Assembly: GCF_000473165.1 (NCBI RefSeq)
Contig: NZ_KI421504.1
Coordinates: 1,561,337 to 1,625,336 of the forward strand
From: Leisingera aquimarina DSM 24565
GTDB lineage: Bacteria; Pseudomonadota; Alphaproteobacteria; Rhodobacterales; Rhodobacteraceae
Direction of reading: 5' to 3'
DNA: 64,000 bases
This document shows positions 55,103-63,566 of this stretch, piece after piece. The position numbers were made by a program, and so were the translations under genes. The first letter of the stretch is position 1. Every line of letters begins with the position of its first letter. The notes under the pieces are model-generated. The model worked only from the letters and a program-made list of their open reading frames with translations. It was not told the origin of the DNA and made no database searches.

Positions 55103-55711
55103 CTATGTCCGCAGTCCCGATCTCTCCCGTTCCATGACGGCTTTCAACGCCGGACGATCGGCGCAGCGCCTTATCCAGGCTTGGACGGAGGACTGTTCCG
55201 GCACGGCGTCCGGAAGCCAATGGAACGGGCTCGACAGCAGCAGGTCGACCGCCGAATAGTCCTCGCCGAGAAGATACCGCTGGCCGTCCAGCGCTTCGGA
55301 CAGGCGGGCGAAAACGGCATCCAGATCGCGGAACGTCGCGTGGAAGACGGGATGATCGATCTTCGCCCAGTCAAGGACCAGCACGGGCTCCATCACACCC
55401 TGATAATAGAACAGCCAGCTCAGGAATGCCCCGCGCTGCGGATGCCCGACAGGACGGCCGAGCCCCGCCTCGGGGAACTGGTCCGTCAGGAATGCGACCA
55501 TTGCACCGCGCTCGCGAACGGCGTCCGCGCCGCCGGTCAGGTAGGGTACCTTCTTCTCGGGATGCGGATTGCGCGGGTCCGGACCGCCACTGCCATCCTG
55601 CCGGGCGACCGTGACGTCGATGACGTCGATACGGTCGGCGATGCCCATTTCCTCAATCAGGACGAGGATCGAGGTCGAGCGGGAGTTCGGGGCGTGGTAG
55701 AGTGTCGGCAT
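55103..55711 (-). CDS. Glutathione S-transferase family protein
   Basis: The 202-residue GST has a thioredoxin-like half (LYHAPNSRSTSILVLIEEMG, with Ser in the glutathione-activating zone) and an all-helical C-domain (YLLGEDYSAVDLLLSSPFHWL). The 'NPHPEKKVPYLTGG' element supplies the cis-Pro region. It diverges from a WYL-type regulator with only 64 bp between them, so control by that protein is likely. Substrate unknown. Confidence 0.9.
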   Translation of the reverse strand: MPTLYHAPNSRSTSILVLIEEMGIADRIDVIDVTVARQDGSGGPDPRNPHPEKKVPYLTGGADAVRERGAMVAFLTDQFPEAGLGRPVGHPQRGAFLSWLFYYQGVMEPVLVLDWAKIDHPVFHATFRDLDAVFARLSEALDGQRYLLGEDYSAVDLLLSSPFHWLPDAVPEQSSVQAWIRRCADRPALKAVMERERSGLRT

Positions 55712-55775
55712 GGGTGCCTCCTGAAATTGCGTCATGCCTTGACTTAGCCTCAGGCTGCTGACAGATCCCGTCAGC

Positions 55776-56480
55776 ATGGCCCGGACCGACCGTCTCATGC
55801 GCTTGATGGACGCGCTGCGCCGCTTGCCGGCGCCGGTCACAGCCGCGAGGCTGGCGGCGGAGACGGGTGTGTCGCGGCGGCAGCTCTACCGGGACATCGC
55901 CACGCTGCGGGCGGGCGGCGCCCTGATCGACGGCGAGGCCGGGGTGGGCTACCGGCTGACCGAGGATCCGGCGTTGCCGCCGCAAAGCTTCTCCCGGCTG
56001 GAGATTGAGGCGCTGGTTCTCGCCGTGGGAGAATTGCGCCAGACGGGTGACGCGGTACTGGAGACGGCAGGCCGTTCGGCGCTTGCCCGGATCATCGCCA
56101 CGCTTGCCGACGAACAATCACGGCACGCCATGCACACCGTCTTGCGCAGCTTCCGCCCGCCGCCTGCCCGCGTGGATTTCACCGTGGACATGGCGCTTCT
56201 GCGACGCGCCTGCTGGGAGGAGCTGGCGCTCGACGTGCGGTATCGTGACCTTAAGGGCCGGGTCACTCAGCGCGAGGTCTGGCCCTTGGGCATCAGCTAC
56301 TCGGACGGGACACTGAAGGTGCTGGCCTGGTGCTGCCTGCGGCAGGACTGGCGCGTCTTCCACGCCTCGGGGATGGAACGCGCATGCCTCAACGGACGCA
56401 GCTTCAGACCCCGGCGTGTGTCTTTGCTGCGCGACTACGCGGCGCGGCACGCCGCTCCTGGGCCGCCTGTGAAAGAGTAG
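55776..56480 (+). CDS. YafY-type regulator (HTH-11 plus WYL domain)
   Basis: The 234-residue protein begins with an HTH-11/DeoR-like helix-turn-helix (DRLMRLMDALRRLPAPVTAARLAAETGVSRRQLYRDIATLRAGG). A WYL domain follows, with the characteristic 'DVRYRDLKGRVTQREVWPLGISYSDGTLKVLAWC' and 'RTFRPRRVSLL'-like ends. WYL proteins sense ligands or nucleic acids. It is the likely regulator of the divergent GST. Confidence 0.9.
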   Translation: MARTDRLMRLMDALRRLPAPVTAARLAAETGVSRRQLYRDIATLRAGGALIDGEAGVGYRLTEDPALPPQSFSRLEIEALVLAVGELRQTGDAVLETAGRSALARIIATLADEQSRHAMHTVLRSFRPPPARVDFTVDMALLRRACWEELALDVRYRDLKGRVTQREVWPLGISYSDGTLKVLAWCCLRQDWRVFHASGMERACLNGRSFRPRRVSLLRDYAARHAAPGPPVKE

Positions 56481-56795
56481 GCGCGACCGGTCCGCGCAGC
56501 GTTGCCGCATATGATGCCATTCGGCTTAGCCTTCTCAATGATTGACCACCAGCATAACCCGTGAACAGCTGGAAGCTTTGCCGGAGTATGAGCCAAGCTA
56601 AGACGCCCTCTTTGTAGGGGCTGTCAGGCCCCTTTGACTGCCACCCGTTTGCCTTCGGTCTCACCGCTGGTTTCCTGTCTCGTACCGGCAGTTCAGGCAA
56701 ACATCACTGCCAGGCGGCTTCGCAAGGCCGGGTTCCAAAATGGGGTCGGGTTTTTTGGTACTGATGACAGGGCAGGAATGGCTTTCGCTTCAAAG
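56481..56795. other. No gene supported, 315 bp
   Basis: These 315 bp lie between the WYL gene and an IS5 terminal repeat. An open frame continues through this stretch into the IS relic, but it has no family match. No promoter or RNA feature was recognised. Confidence 0.5.
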
Positions 56796-57010
56796 GGCTT
56801 TGTTGCACAAATCGGGTGGCGGGCGGACTTCCCTTTTGCCCTGAAAGACTTACCCGATAGCCTCTGTTGCGGGTATGCCAAGAGCGGTGTAGCGGTTGAG
56901 CACGGCGAAACGGGTTTGGATTTCCGCGACCTGCCTGTCGAAGTCTCGCGCCGAGAGGCGCTGCCCCAGCAGTTTCACGCAATGCATCCTTTCGTCGGGT
57001 GTCCGTCATC
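56796..57010 (-). pseudogene. IS5-family transposase end with terminal repeat
   Basis: The terminal sequence ggctttgttgcacaaat lies at 56796-56812. To its right the minus strand encodes MHCVKLLGQRLSARDFDRQVAEIQTRFAVLNRYTALGIPATEAIG and a stop, the typical C-terminal end of IS5-type transposases. Only this end remains; the element is cut off towards 57010 by the IS3-like copy. The same terminal repeat occurs at 63567-63583. Confidence 0.8.
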
Positions 57011-57071
57011 AAATGAAATGGTCCGATTGAGCTGACGGCGTTTAGGACGGCCTGGCTCATCGATTTTGATC

Positions 57072-58052
57072 TTACGCGGCGCGCCCGAGATTGAGCAAGC
57101 GTCGCTGTTTCAGTGTTCTTTCCTTGATGGTTCTCCTTTCCTTCAGAATGCCGTCGCTGCGACCGAAGTAGACATCGGCCGGTGTCAGATTGCCGAGGCT
57201 CTCGTGATAGCGGCGGTGATTGTAGTGGCCGAGGAAGGCTCTGATCGCTTCCTCGAGTGCGCCCGGTAGGTAATAGTTCTCCAACAGGTTGCGGTTCTTG
57301 AGCGTCTGGTGCCACCGCGCGATCTTTCCCTGGGTCTGCGGGTGATTTGGCGCCCCTCGAACGTGGTCCATACCCTGATCTTGGAGCCAATCCGCCAGGT
57401 CACCAGAGATGTATGATGAGCCGTTGTCGCTGAGCAGCCTCGGTTTGTGCCTGACGGCCGCGGACGAACAGCCTGATGCCTCCAACGCCAGTTCCAGAGT
57501 GCCGGTGACATCGCCGGCCTTCATCGTTGTGCAGAGTTTCCACGCCACGATGTAACGGCTGAAGTCGTCCAGGATCGTCGAGAGATAGAACCAACCCGAG
57601 CCAGTCGCCTTCAGGTAGGTGAAGTCCGTCTGCCAAAGCTGGTTCGTTCTTGTGGTCTTGTCGTGGAACTCGTCCGCAGCCTTGATCACATTGAACGCCG
57701 GGCCAGTAATCAGGTCCTGTTCCTTGAGGATGCGATAGACCTAAGGCTCTGATACAAAGTACTTTTTCGTGTCTGTGACGCGGAATGCCAGCTCACGCGG
57801 CGATAGTTCCGGCTCATCCAGGGCGAGGTCAACGAAAGCCTGCCGGATCTCGTCGGGGATGCGGTTCCAGACCCGGCCGGGGTGTGGACGGCGGTCCTCG
57901 AGCCCCGCTTCACCAAACGCCTCATAGCGGGCACACCAGCGGTAGAACGTGGTTTTCGGGATGCCCAGCCTCGACAGCGTCCTCTTCGCTGGCAAGTGGG
58001 ACTGCTCGACAAGTCGGATGATCTCGAGCTTCTCCGTTGCGGGGTATCTCAT
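57072..58052 (-). pseudogene. IS3-family transposase OrfB with in-frame amber stop
   Basis: The frame begins MRYPATEKLEIIRLVEQSHLPAKRTLSRLG and runs to FVSEP, where TAG (57741-57743) replaces a sense codon. It then continues VYRILKEQDLITGPAF and on through 'NQLWQTDFTYLKATGSGWFYLSTILDDFSRYIVAWKL' with the first Asp, 'LLSDNGSSYIS' with the second and 'KIARWHQTLKNR' near the Glu region. Unless the stop is read through, no full enzyme is made. It overlaps OrfA by 4 bp. Confidence 0.88.
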
Positions 58053-58426
58053 ATGTCGTCGTCCCCATCCCCGAGCATGCTTTTTTTGAGCAAGCGGTTT
58101 TCCAGGGTGAGGTCGGCAACGGCCTCCTTCAGGGCCGACGCCTCAGCCCGCAGCTCCTTCACTTCGGAGCTTGTCGCTTGCCTGGCTGTGTCACCTGCCA
58201 GCCGCTTCTTGCCGGCCTCCAGGAACTCCTTCGACCAGGAATAGTACAGGCTAGTGGCAATCCCTTCGCGACGGCAGAGCGCGGCGATGCTCTCCTCGCC
58301 ACGCAAACCCTCCAGCACAATGCGGATCTTCTCCTCAGCCGAATGATGCTTGCGCGTCTTGCGGCGAATGTCTTTGACGACCCGATCAGCCGCCGGTTTG
58401 CCGTCGGTTCCAGCTTTCCGTCTCAT
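58049..58426 (-). CDS. IS3-family transposase OrfA
   Basis: The 125-residue product starts MRRKAGTDGKPAADRVVKDIRRKTRKHHSAEEKIRIVLEGLRGEESIAALCRREGIATSLYYSWSKEFLEAG, the HTH, and ends in a leucine-zipper-like segment. It appears intact and overlaps the start of OrfB by 4 bp (ATGA), the arrangement from which IS3 elements make OrfAB by frameshifting. Confidence 0.85.
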   Translation of the reverse strand: MRRKAGTDGKPAADRVVKDIRRKTRKHHSAEEKIRIVLEGLRGEESIAALCRREGIATSLYYSWSKEFLEAGKKRLAGDTARQATSSEVKELRAEASALKEAVADLTLENRLLKKSMLGDGDDDI

Positions 58427-58560
58427 CTTCACTCCTTGACGATTCAGATGAGCCAGAAACCTTCCGTTATGCAAACCCCTCAATCAGGCCCACAGGTGCT
58501 GATGTCAGACATGCTATTGGTCATTTTCTTCTCCAGAATACGGGATGAAGGGTTCGGGGG

Positions 58561-59424
58561 TCAGGCGCCGTTTCCAATCCGAGTGACAGCGTCGTCGGTC
58601 CACCAGACGCCGTTAGCCACCATGCGGAAGTTGATGAGTGCGGCAAGGTATCCGTCTCCTTCGGGCACTTTGGCACCCGCAGTTGCGTCGCGCACAACGG
58701 CAACCTCGTAGCCCAATTCAAGCAGGTCATAGAGATGCGCCTGAGTGCAAAGGTTGGCGGACATGCCCGCAAGGATCACCTTGTCGATCCTGCGTTTGCG
58801 CAACTGCAGATTCAGGTCGTTTTGCGCCGGGCTGTAGACCTTGTGGGGGGAGCACACGATGGTCTCGCCGTCTTCGATGTATTTCTTGTATTGCGGCATC
58901 CAATCGGCGCCCGACCCTTCGAAGTTGTCGATGTTCAGCGGTCCGAGGCGGTCAAACATGCCAATTTTGTGCATCGTCGCTTCCAGCGTGCCCTCGAAGT
59001 TCCACTTGTGGTCATGGGGGTAGTAGTAGTGGGGAGAGATAAAGACCGGCATGCCCGCCGCCTTGGCCGCAATGAAGAGGCGTTCGATGTTGTCGACGGT
59101 CCCCTGTTCCGTGACGCTTTCGCCCACAACACCCCATGTCACACCGTCCTCCGACAGAAAATCGATCTGCGGGTCGGTGACTACAAGGGCAGTGCGCCCG
59201 GGTTCGATGGTCATGTCAATCTGTGGCAAACCGGGGTTTTCAGGATCCGCATATGCTGCCTTTGCCGCATCGGTTGCAGCACCCGCTGCGTTGCCTATGA
59301 TGGATGCAGCGCCCGCTGCGCTGGCTGCGGCAACACCCGCCAGCACGCGGCGGCGTGCAAGATCGACGCTTTCGCGCGTGTGTCCGCACCCGCAATTGTG
59401 GTCATGTTCGTGAACGGAATTCAT
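58561..59424 (-). CDS. Isochorismatase-family cysteine hydrolase with Tat-like signal and His/Cys-rich N-terminus
   Basis: The 287-residue protein starts with a metal-binding-looking stretch HEHDHNCGCGH (5-15). An RRRVLAG twin-arginine-like segment and an Ala-rich core to about residue 55 follow. The isochorismatase fold carries the catalytic triad Asp84 (VVTDPQIDF), Lys195 (PHKVYS) and Cys226 (MSANLCTQAH). Such enzymes cleave amides or vinyl ethers; the substrate is unknown. Export would be unusual for the family. AAGGAGA precedes the ATG. Confidence 0.85.
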   Translation of the reverse strand: MNSVHEHDHNCGCGHTRESVDLARRRVLAGVAAASAAGAASIIGNAAGAATDAAKAAYADPENPGLPQIDMTIEPGRTALVVTDPQIDFLSEDGVTWGVVGESVTEQGTVDNIERLFIAAKAAGMPVFISPHYYYPHDHKWNFEGTLEATMHKIGMFDRLGPLNIDNFEGSGADWMPQYKKYIEDGETIVCSPHKVYSPAQNDLNLQLRKRRIDKVILAGMSANLCTQAHLYDLLELGYEVAVVRDATAGAKVPEGDGYLAALINFRMVANGVWWTDDAVTRIGNGA

Positions 59425-59603
59425 GAGTAGTCTCCTTGGTTAAAGTTGGAGCAGGGCATCGTGGCTCTGCATTGAGGACGCAGGCATTCGGACAAAGCTT
59501 CCCTATTCGCAGCCGATGAGGCTGCGTCGCTGGTGTTGAATGTTCTCTTGCTTGCAGGACCGGCGCAGGAAAGAGCGGCAGCCGCGACAGATCTTCAGGT
59601 TGT

Positions 59604-60068
59604 CTAGAGACCCAATTCAGTCAGACCCTGGTGTCCCAGGGGGCGCGTCGCATCTGTCCAGTGGAACAGACGCTGCGCTTCATCGATAGGCAGGTCATTG
59701 ATCGAAGCGATCCTCCACTTCATCAGCCCGTCCTCGGCGAATCCCCAGTTTTCGTTTCCGTAGGATCGAAACCACTGGCCGCTGTCGTTGCGCCATTCAT
59801 AGGCAAACCGCACCGCGATGCGATTGCCGGTAAAGGCCCAGAGTTCCTTGATCAGGCGGTAATCCAGTTCGCGGGTCCATTTGTCGGTCAGGAATTTTAT
59901 GATGGCGGAACGCCCGGTGATGAATGTGGCGCGGTTTCGCCAGACACTGTCGGCCGTATAGGCAAGTGCAACCTTTTCGGGGTCTTTGGAATTCCAGCCA
60001 TCTTCGGCCATGCGGACTTTTTCGATGGCGGTGTCATGGGTGAATGGCGGCAATGGCGGGCGGGTCAT
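59604..60068 (-). CDS. DUF1348 (NTF2-like) protein
   Basis: The 154-residue protein matches DUF1348: '[92 protein letters not shown]'. The NTF2 fold suggests a small ligand or enzyme pocket, but activity is unknown. AAGGAC precedes the ATG. It is 179 bp upstream of the isochorismatase gene on the same strand and may be in one unit with it. Confidence 0.92.
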   Translation of the reverse strand: MTRPPLPPFTHDTAIEKVRMAEDGWNSKDPEKVALAYTADSVWRNRATFITGRSAIIKFLTDKWTRELDYRLIKELWAFTGNRIAVRFAYEWRNDSGQWFRSYGNENWGFAEDGLMKWRIASINDLPIDEAQRLFHWTDATRPLGHQGLTELGL

Positions 60069-60568
60069 TTCGTTGTCCTTTTGGTGAGTATTGATGGGGC
60101 GGGAGCAGATGGTGCTGCGTACGACAAGGGGCAGAATGCCGTCGCAGTTGCCTCAGCAAGCCTGATGATTTCAGCAATGGTCGCGAGAGCCGACCAGACG
60201 CCACAGATCAGCACCACTGCGAGCGCCCTTTCGTTTGGCAGACCCTTGTACGGCTTCCAGGCATTGCGGGTTGGTGAATGGGGCGAAGCAGGAATGGCCC
60301 GGGATCGGCTGAGTTCGCGATGGCAAGGGAAACAAACCACGTATGGCAATGAATGCCAGTTGAGGCGGACAGTTGTTACGGGACGTCTCATTCCTGCTTC
60401 TCCGGTTGGAGGTCTGCCGTGGCGTCGTCAGGGACTGTTCTGACGCTTGAGTGCTGGCATCCCTCAGGTGGCTGATGAAACCAATTTAGGTGCCAGGGGG
60501 CTCTGGGTATTGGCCGGTTCTGCCAAGGTATTGGCATTGTCTGCCAATCACGGTTGGTGCTTGGCACG
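60069..60568. other. No firmly supported gene, 500 bp
   Basis: A 108-codon minus-strand frame (60065-60391) overlaps the DUF1348 start by 4 bp and includes a hydrophobic stretch. It has no ribosome site or family pattern and is left out. Nothing else was recognised. Confidence 0.5.
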
Positions 60569-61573
60569 TCACAGTGAAAGCTGACGGAATTGCGCGGGAG
60601 CCTCGCCCACCCAGCGTTTGAACGCCCTGCTGAATGTGCTTTGTTCGGAAAACCCGGTCAGAAAAGCGACCTCTGCTATAGAGCAGTTGCTGTCTGCCAA
60701 CAGTTCCTGCGCCAGTGACAGTTGCGCATCCCGTAAGACATCCCTGTAGGACAGGTTTTCATCCGCTAGTCGACGATAAAAGGTGCGCTCACTCATGCCC
60801 ATACGCATCGCCACGTCAGAAGCTTGCGGCACCCCTTCGCTAAGGCGCGAAGCGAGATGATCCAGGACCTCATCTTTCAGGGAGGACGGATCGGGCAGCT
60901 GCCGGATCTCTGTATCAAGGTGTTGGGTGAGGAAGTCAGAGATGCCCTGATCCCCCAATTTGTTTGGTTGATTGAGGAGGTCCGGAGTAATAGCAATCGC
61001 GTTGTCGCTTGCACCAAAGTGGACCTTGCATCCGAAAAAGGCTTCGAAGAGCGCAGGATCTCCGCGGCAGTCATGTCTGAATGAAACGTGGTCGAATTCG
61101 ATATCGTTGCTGCCAAAGGCTTTGATGTTATCTGCAATGGCGGCAAGCGCACATTCATCTCGAAGTTGGAGTGCCGGGCGATCCGGTGTGCGGGCCTCTA
61201 GGGCAAACAGCACTGGATCAGTGTCTTCTTTCAGGCTGTAAACGGCGGTGTCTGTGAGTAACCGGAAATAGCGCTCAAGGCGCAGCAGACTTTCCCTCAG
61301 AGTTGGTGCGGATTTTATAGCCAGACCCAAAGCGCCAAGATCGTTGCCTCGGATTTCGCGTGCATAGCTGAATACAAGTTCGGGATCGTCCTTCGTTCGT
61401 ATCCGAAGCCAGTCGATCAACCCGAAATAGGCGCTTTCGGGGATTTTGTCTGCCGTAGGGCTGTTCAGGCAGTACAGGGTCTCTCCATTTCCCAAAACCT
61501 CCCCGCCCTCATTAAGATCAAGCCCGGCCGCACGGGTTAACGTGGTTGCAAAGATAGATGCCACTGATGCCAT
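60569..61573 (-). CDS. AraC-family regulator (Arabinose_bd/OruR-type)
   Basis: The 334-residue regulator has an N-terminal ligand domain of the Arabinose_bd type ('YFGLIDWLRIRTKDDPELVFSYAREIRGNDLGALGLAIKSAPTLRESLLRLERYFRLLTD'). The C-terminal double HTH contains 'SDVAMRMGMSERTFYRRLADENLSYRDVLRDAQL' and 'SIAEVAFLTGFSEQSTFSRAFKRWVGEAPAQFR'. It lies 46 bp after the phzF-type gene on the same strand, so it may control that gene or the hydrolase downstream. Confidence 0.92.
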   Translation of the reverse strand: MASVASIFATTLTRAAGLDLNEGGEVLGNGETLYCLNSPTADKIPESAYFGLIDWLRIRTKDDPELVFSYAREIRGNDLGALGLAIKSAPTLRESLLRLERYFRLLTDTAVYSLKEDTDPVLFALEARTPDRPALQLRDECALAAIADNIKAFGSNDIEFDHVSFRHDCRGDPALFEAFFGCKVHFGASDNAIAITPDLLNQPNKLGDQGISDFLTQHLDTEIRQLPDPSSLKDEVLDHLASRLSEGVPQASDVAMRMGMSERTFYRRLADENLSYRDVLRDAQLSLAQELLADSNCSIAEVAFLTGFSEQSTFSRAFKRWVGEAPAQFRQLSL

Positions 61574-61619
61574 TTCGATTTCCCCAAGCCATTTTGCACG
61601 TGTGTTTTTCCCTGCGTCC

Positions 61620-62468
61620 TTATTCGATTGTACGGGTTGTCCCCGACACCAGCACCGGCGCGCCGGCTTCGTCCGGAATGGTGTCTCTTGGTTTGGAGGA
61701 CATGCCCATGTCGGCGCCTTGCGTAACCTCGATGCCGGCGGTGTAGGACCAGCCAAGATCGCGCAAATATCCGACGAACGCTGCGGCGGCTTCGATGGCG
61801 GGGTCTTCGGGCACGCCGCTAATGGAAAAGGAGTTTCGGGAATGGATTTGGCGCCGGTCCTCAGCCCAGATCAGATTGATGATGGTCAACCCATGTTGCT
61901 CCATAAGAAGCCGACCGGCTTCCAGATCATACACTATGGCCGCCAGCCGCACGCGATGACGCAAGGCCGGTACAAGGTGATCATTGCCTGCATTTGTAGT
62001 TTCCGGGGGTATCTGAGGGTCGAGATCATCCCCGCGAAGACCAAAGAGCGCAAGGGCCTTTTCAAGCGGTGCGGCATCGACAGGACCGATGTGCGCCGGT
62101 GGCGATGACAGTTCGATCTGTGACTGCCTGGCGTCATCCAACCGCCCGGCAACGCAGATACCGCCTGCGTTGATCTGAAGGGGATAGGTGCCCGGGCCGT
62201 TCAGCTCCGTCATTACCGCACCAACAGTGATGGTAGCGTGACCGCAAAAATCTACTTCGCAATCAGGGGTCAAGTAACGAACGCGCCAGTGAACTCCCTC
62301 GGGGGCTGCAAGAGCGGTATCGGAATATCCGGCAGCGCCTGCGATGGCCTGCAACTTTGCGTCGCTGGGCAGGCTGTCCCCAATAAGGGCGCCTGCGGGG
62401 TTTCCACCGGCGCCACCTTCGGAAAAAGCGGCGGCCTGGCGTAGGTCTGTCATATCCGCCGTGGTCAT
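61620..62468 (-). CDS. PhzF-family isomerase
   Basis: The 282-residue protein has the PhzF two-fold barrel. 'QAAAFSEGGAGGNPAGALIGD' and 'RYLTPDCEVDFCGHATITVGAVMTEL' carry the conserved FCGHAT site, and 'INLIWAEDRRQIHSRNSF' follows. The usual catalytic Glu of PhzF (EV-type, about residue 45) is not obvious: the segment reads 'GYSDTAL', with Asp where Glu is usual. It may be an isomerase/epimerase or a non-catalytic relative. AGAGGA precedes the ATG. Confidence 0.88.
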   Translation of the reverse strand: MTTADMTDLRQAAAFSEGGAGGNPAGALIGDSLPSDAKLQAIAGAAGYSDTALAAPEGVHWRVRYLTPDCEVDFCGHATITVGAVMTELNGPGTYPLQINAGGICVAGRLDDARQSQIELSSPPAHIGPVDAAPLEKALALFGLRGDDLDPQIPPETTNAGNDHLVPALRHRVRLAAIVYDLEAGRLLMEQHGLTIINLIWAEDRRQIHSRNSFSISGVPEDPAIEAAAAFVGYLRDLGWSYTAGIEVTQGADMGMSSKPRDTIPDEAGAPVLVSGTTRTIE

Positions 62469-62640
62469 CGTGCGGTTCCTCTTTTGGACAGCCCCCGCCC
62501 GGGCTGAGCCGGGCATAGGCCATGTTGGTTATCCAATGGTCAGATTGTCCGAGTTGTTCCAAGAATTTCGAGCGGGGCGCGATGGATGCCCTCGCCTCGG
62601 AAATCCACGGCTAAACAGATCGGCAAATGCGCAATCAGGG

Positions 62641-62656
62641 TGAACCGATCGGTCAA
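62641..62656. promoter_or_regulatory. Candidate TetR half-palindrome
   Basis: tgaaccgatcggtcaa contains the 10-bp palindrome accgatcggt and shares the arm ggtcaa with the operator-like site at 62772-62789. It lies between the phzF and tetR start codons. Inference. Confidence 0.5.
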
Positions 62657-62771
62657 CGTGATCAAGTAAAAATTCACGATCCACACCGTCACGGCCCCTG
62701 GTCACGCCGAATTTACTCCAAATAACATCATAATATCAGATGTTTTCTTGACTGGTGCGCCGCTCGATTAT

Positions 62772-62789
62772 ATTGACCGATCAGTCAAT
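62772..62789. promoter_or_regulatory. Candidate TetR operator before the tetR gene
   Basis: attgaccgatcagtcaat is an 18-bp palindrome with one mismatch, centred on gatc. It sits 13 bp before the tetR ATG. Autoregulation by the TetR protein is likely. Confidence 0.65.
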
Positions 62790-62802
62790 GTGAAGGGCCG
62801 AT

Positions 62803-63384
62803 ATGAGCCAAAGCAAACGGGCAGAACTGATTCGAAAAGCGCTCTTGCTGTTTTACCGAAACGGGTTTCATGCGACGGGCATGGATCTTGTCGCCAAAGA
62901 GACAGGGGTGTCGAAAACCTCTATATACAAACACTTTCGCACCAAGGACGAGTTGATACTCGCGGTACTCCGCTTGCGGGACGAGGAATTCCGGAATTGG
63001 TTATTCCGAAGGATGGAAGAACTGGCAGACACGCCGCAAGGGCAGTTGCTGGCAATGTTCGATGCGCTTGAGGAGTGGTTTTTAGAAGACGGTTTCAAGG
63101 GCTGTATGTTCATCAAGGCAAGTGCCGAATTTCAAAATCCGGACGATGCTATCAACGCGCAGGCCTATGCGCACAAACGCATGCTTGTGGACCATTTCGA
63201 GAATCTGGCAACGCATGCCGGGGCAGAGAACCCGCATGCCCTAGCCCGGCAATTCCTGCTGTTGAAGGAAGGGGCGATTGTCATTGCGGCTATGTCACAT
63301 TCGGAATCGGCTGCGCGCGAAGCAAAATCCGTCGCAAGCCTACTGGTTGCAAGCGGACTGGTCGGCACACAAAGGACTGCTTGA
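62803..63384 (+). CDS. TetR-family transcriptional regulator
   Basis: The 193-residue protein begins with a TetR HTH (KRAELIRKALLLFYRNGFHATGMDLVAKETGVSKTSIYKHFRTKDELILAVL, 5-56). An all-helical ligand domain with 'GCMFIKASAEFQNPDD' follows, as in AcrR/YxaF-like regulators. It is divergent from the phzF-type gene and probably controls it. AAGGG precedes the ATG. Confidence 0.92.
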   Translation: MSQSKRAELIRKALLLFYRNGFHATGMDLVAKETGVSKTSIYKHFRTKDELILAVLRLRDEEFRNWLFRRMEELADTPQGQLLAMFDALEEWFLEDGFKGCMFIKASAEFQNPDDAINAQAYAHKRMLVDHFENLATHAGAENPHALARQFLLLKEGAIVIAAMSHSESAAREAKSVASLLVASGLVGTQRTA

Positions 63385-63566
63385 TCCAACGGAGCTTTAT
63401 AAAATGGTACTTGGGATTTGAGTTCTCCCCGAGACTGGAGAGTATGTCTATTGTTTACAAGGTAAATACGATTGAAAACTAAGGCGAAATCAGCGTTTCC
63501 TCAGCAGACTTATCGGACGTTCGCGGAAATCCAGCATCGGTCGGAAAGGGCTTTCAGCCGCCGAAT

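Noticed and set aside
56634..57035. 133-codon plus-strand frame over the IS5 end
   Set aside because: The minus strand there encodes a recognisable IS5 transposase end, so the frame is a shadow.
60065..60391. 108-codon frame overlapping the DUF1348 start
   Set aside because: It has an unusual start with no ribosome site, no family pattern, and only one hydrophobic stretch. Listed under gene-free sequence instead.
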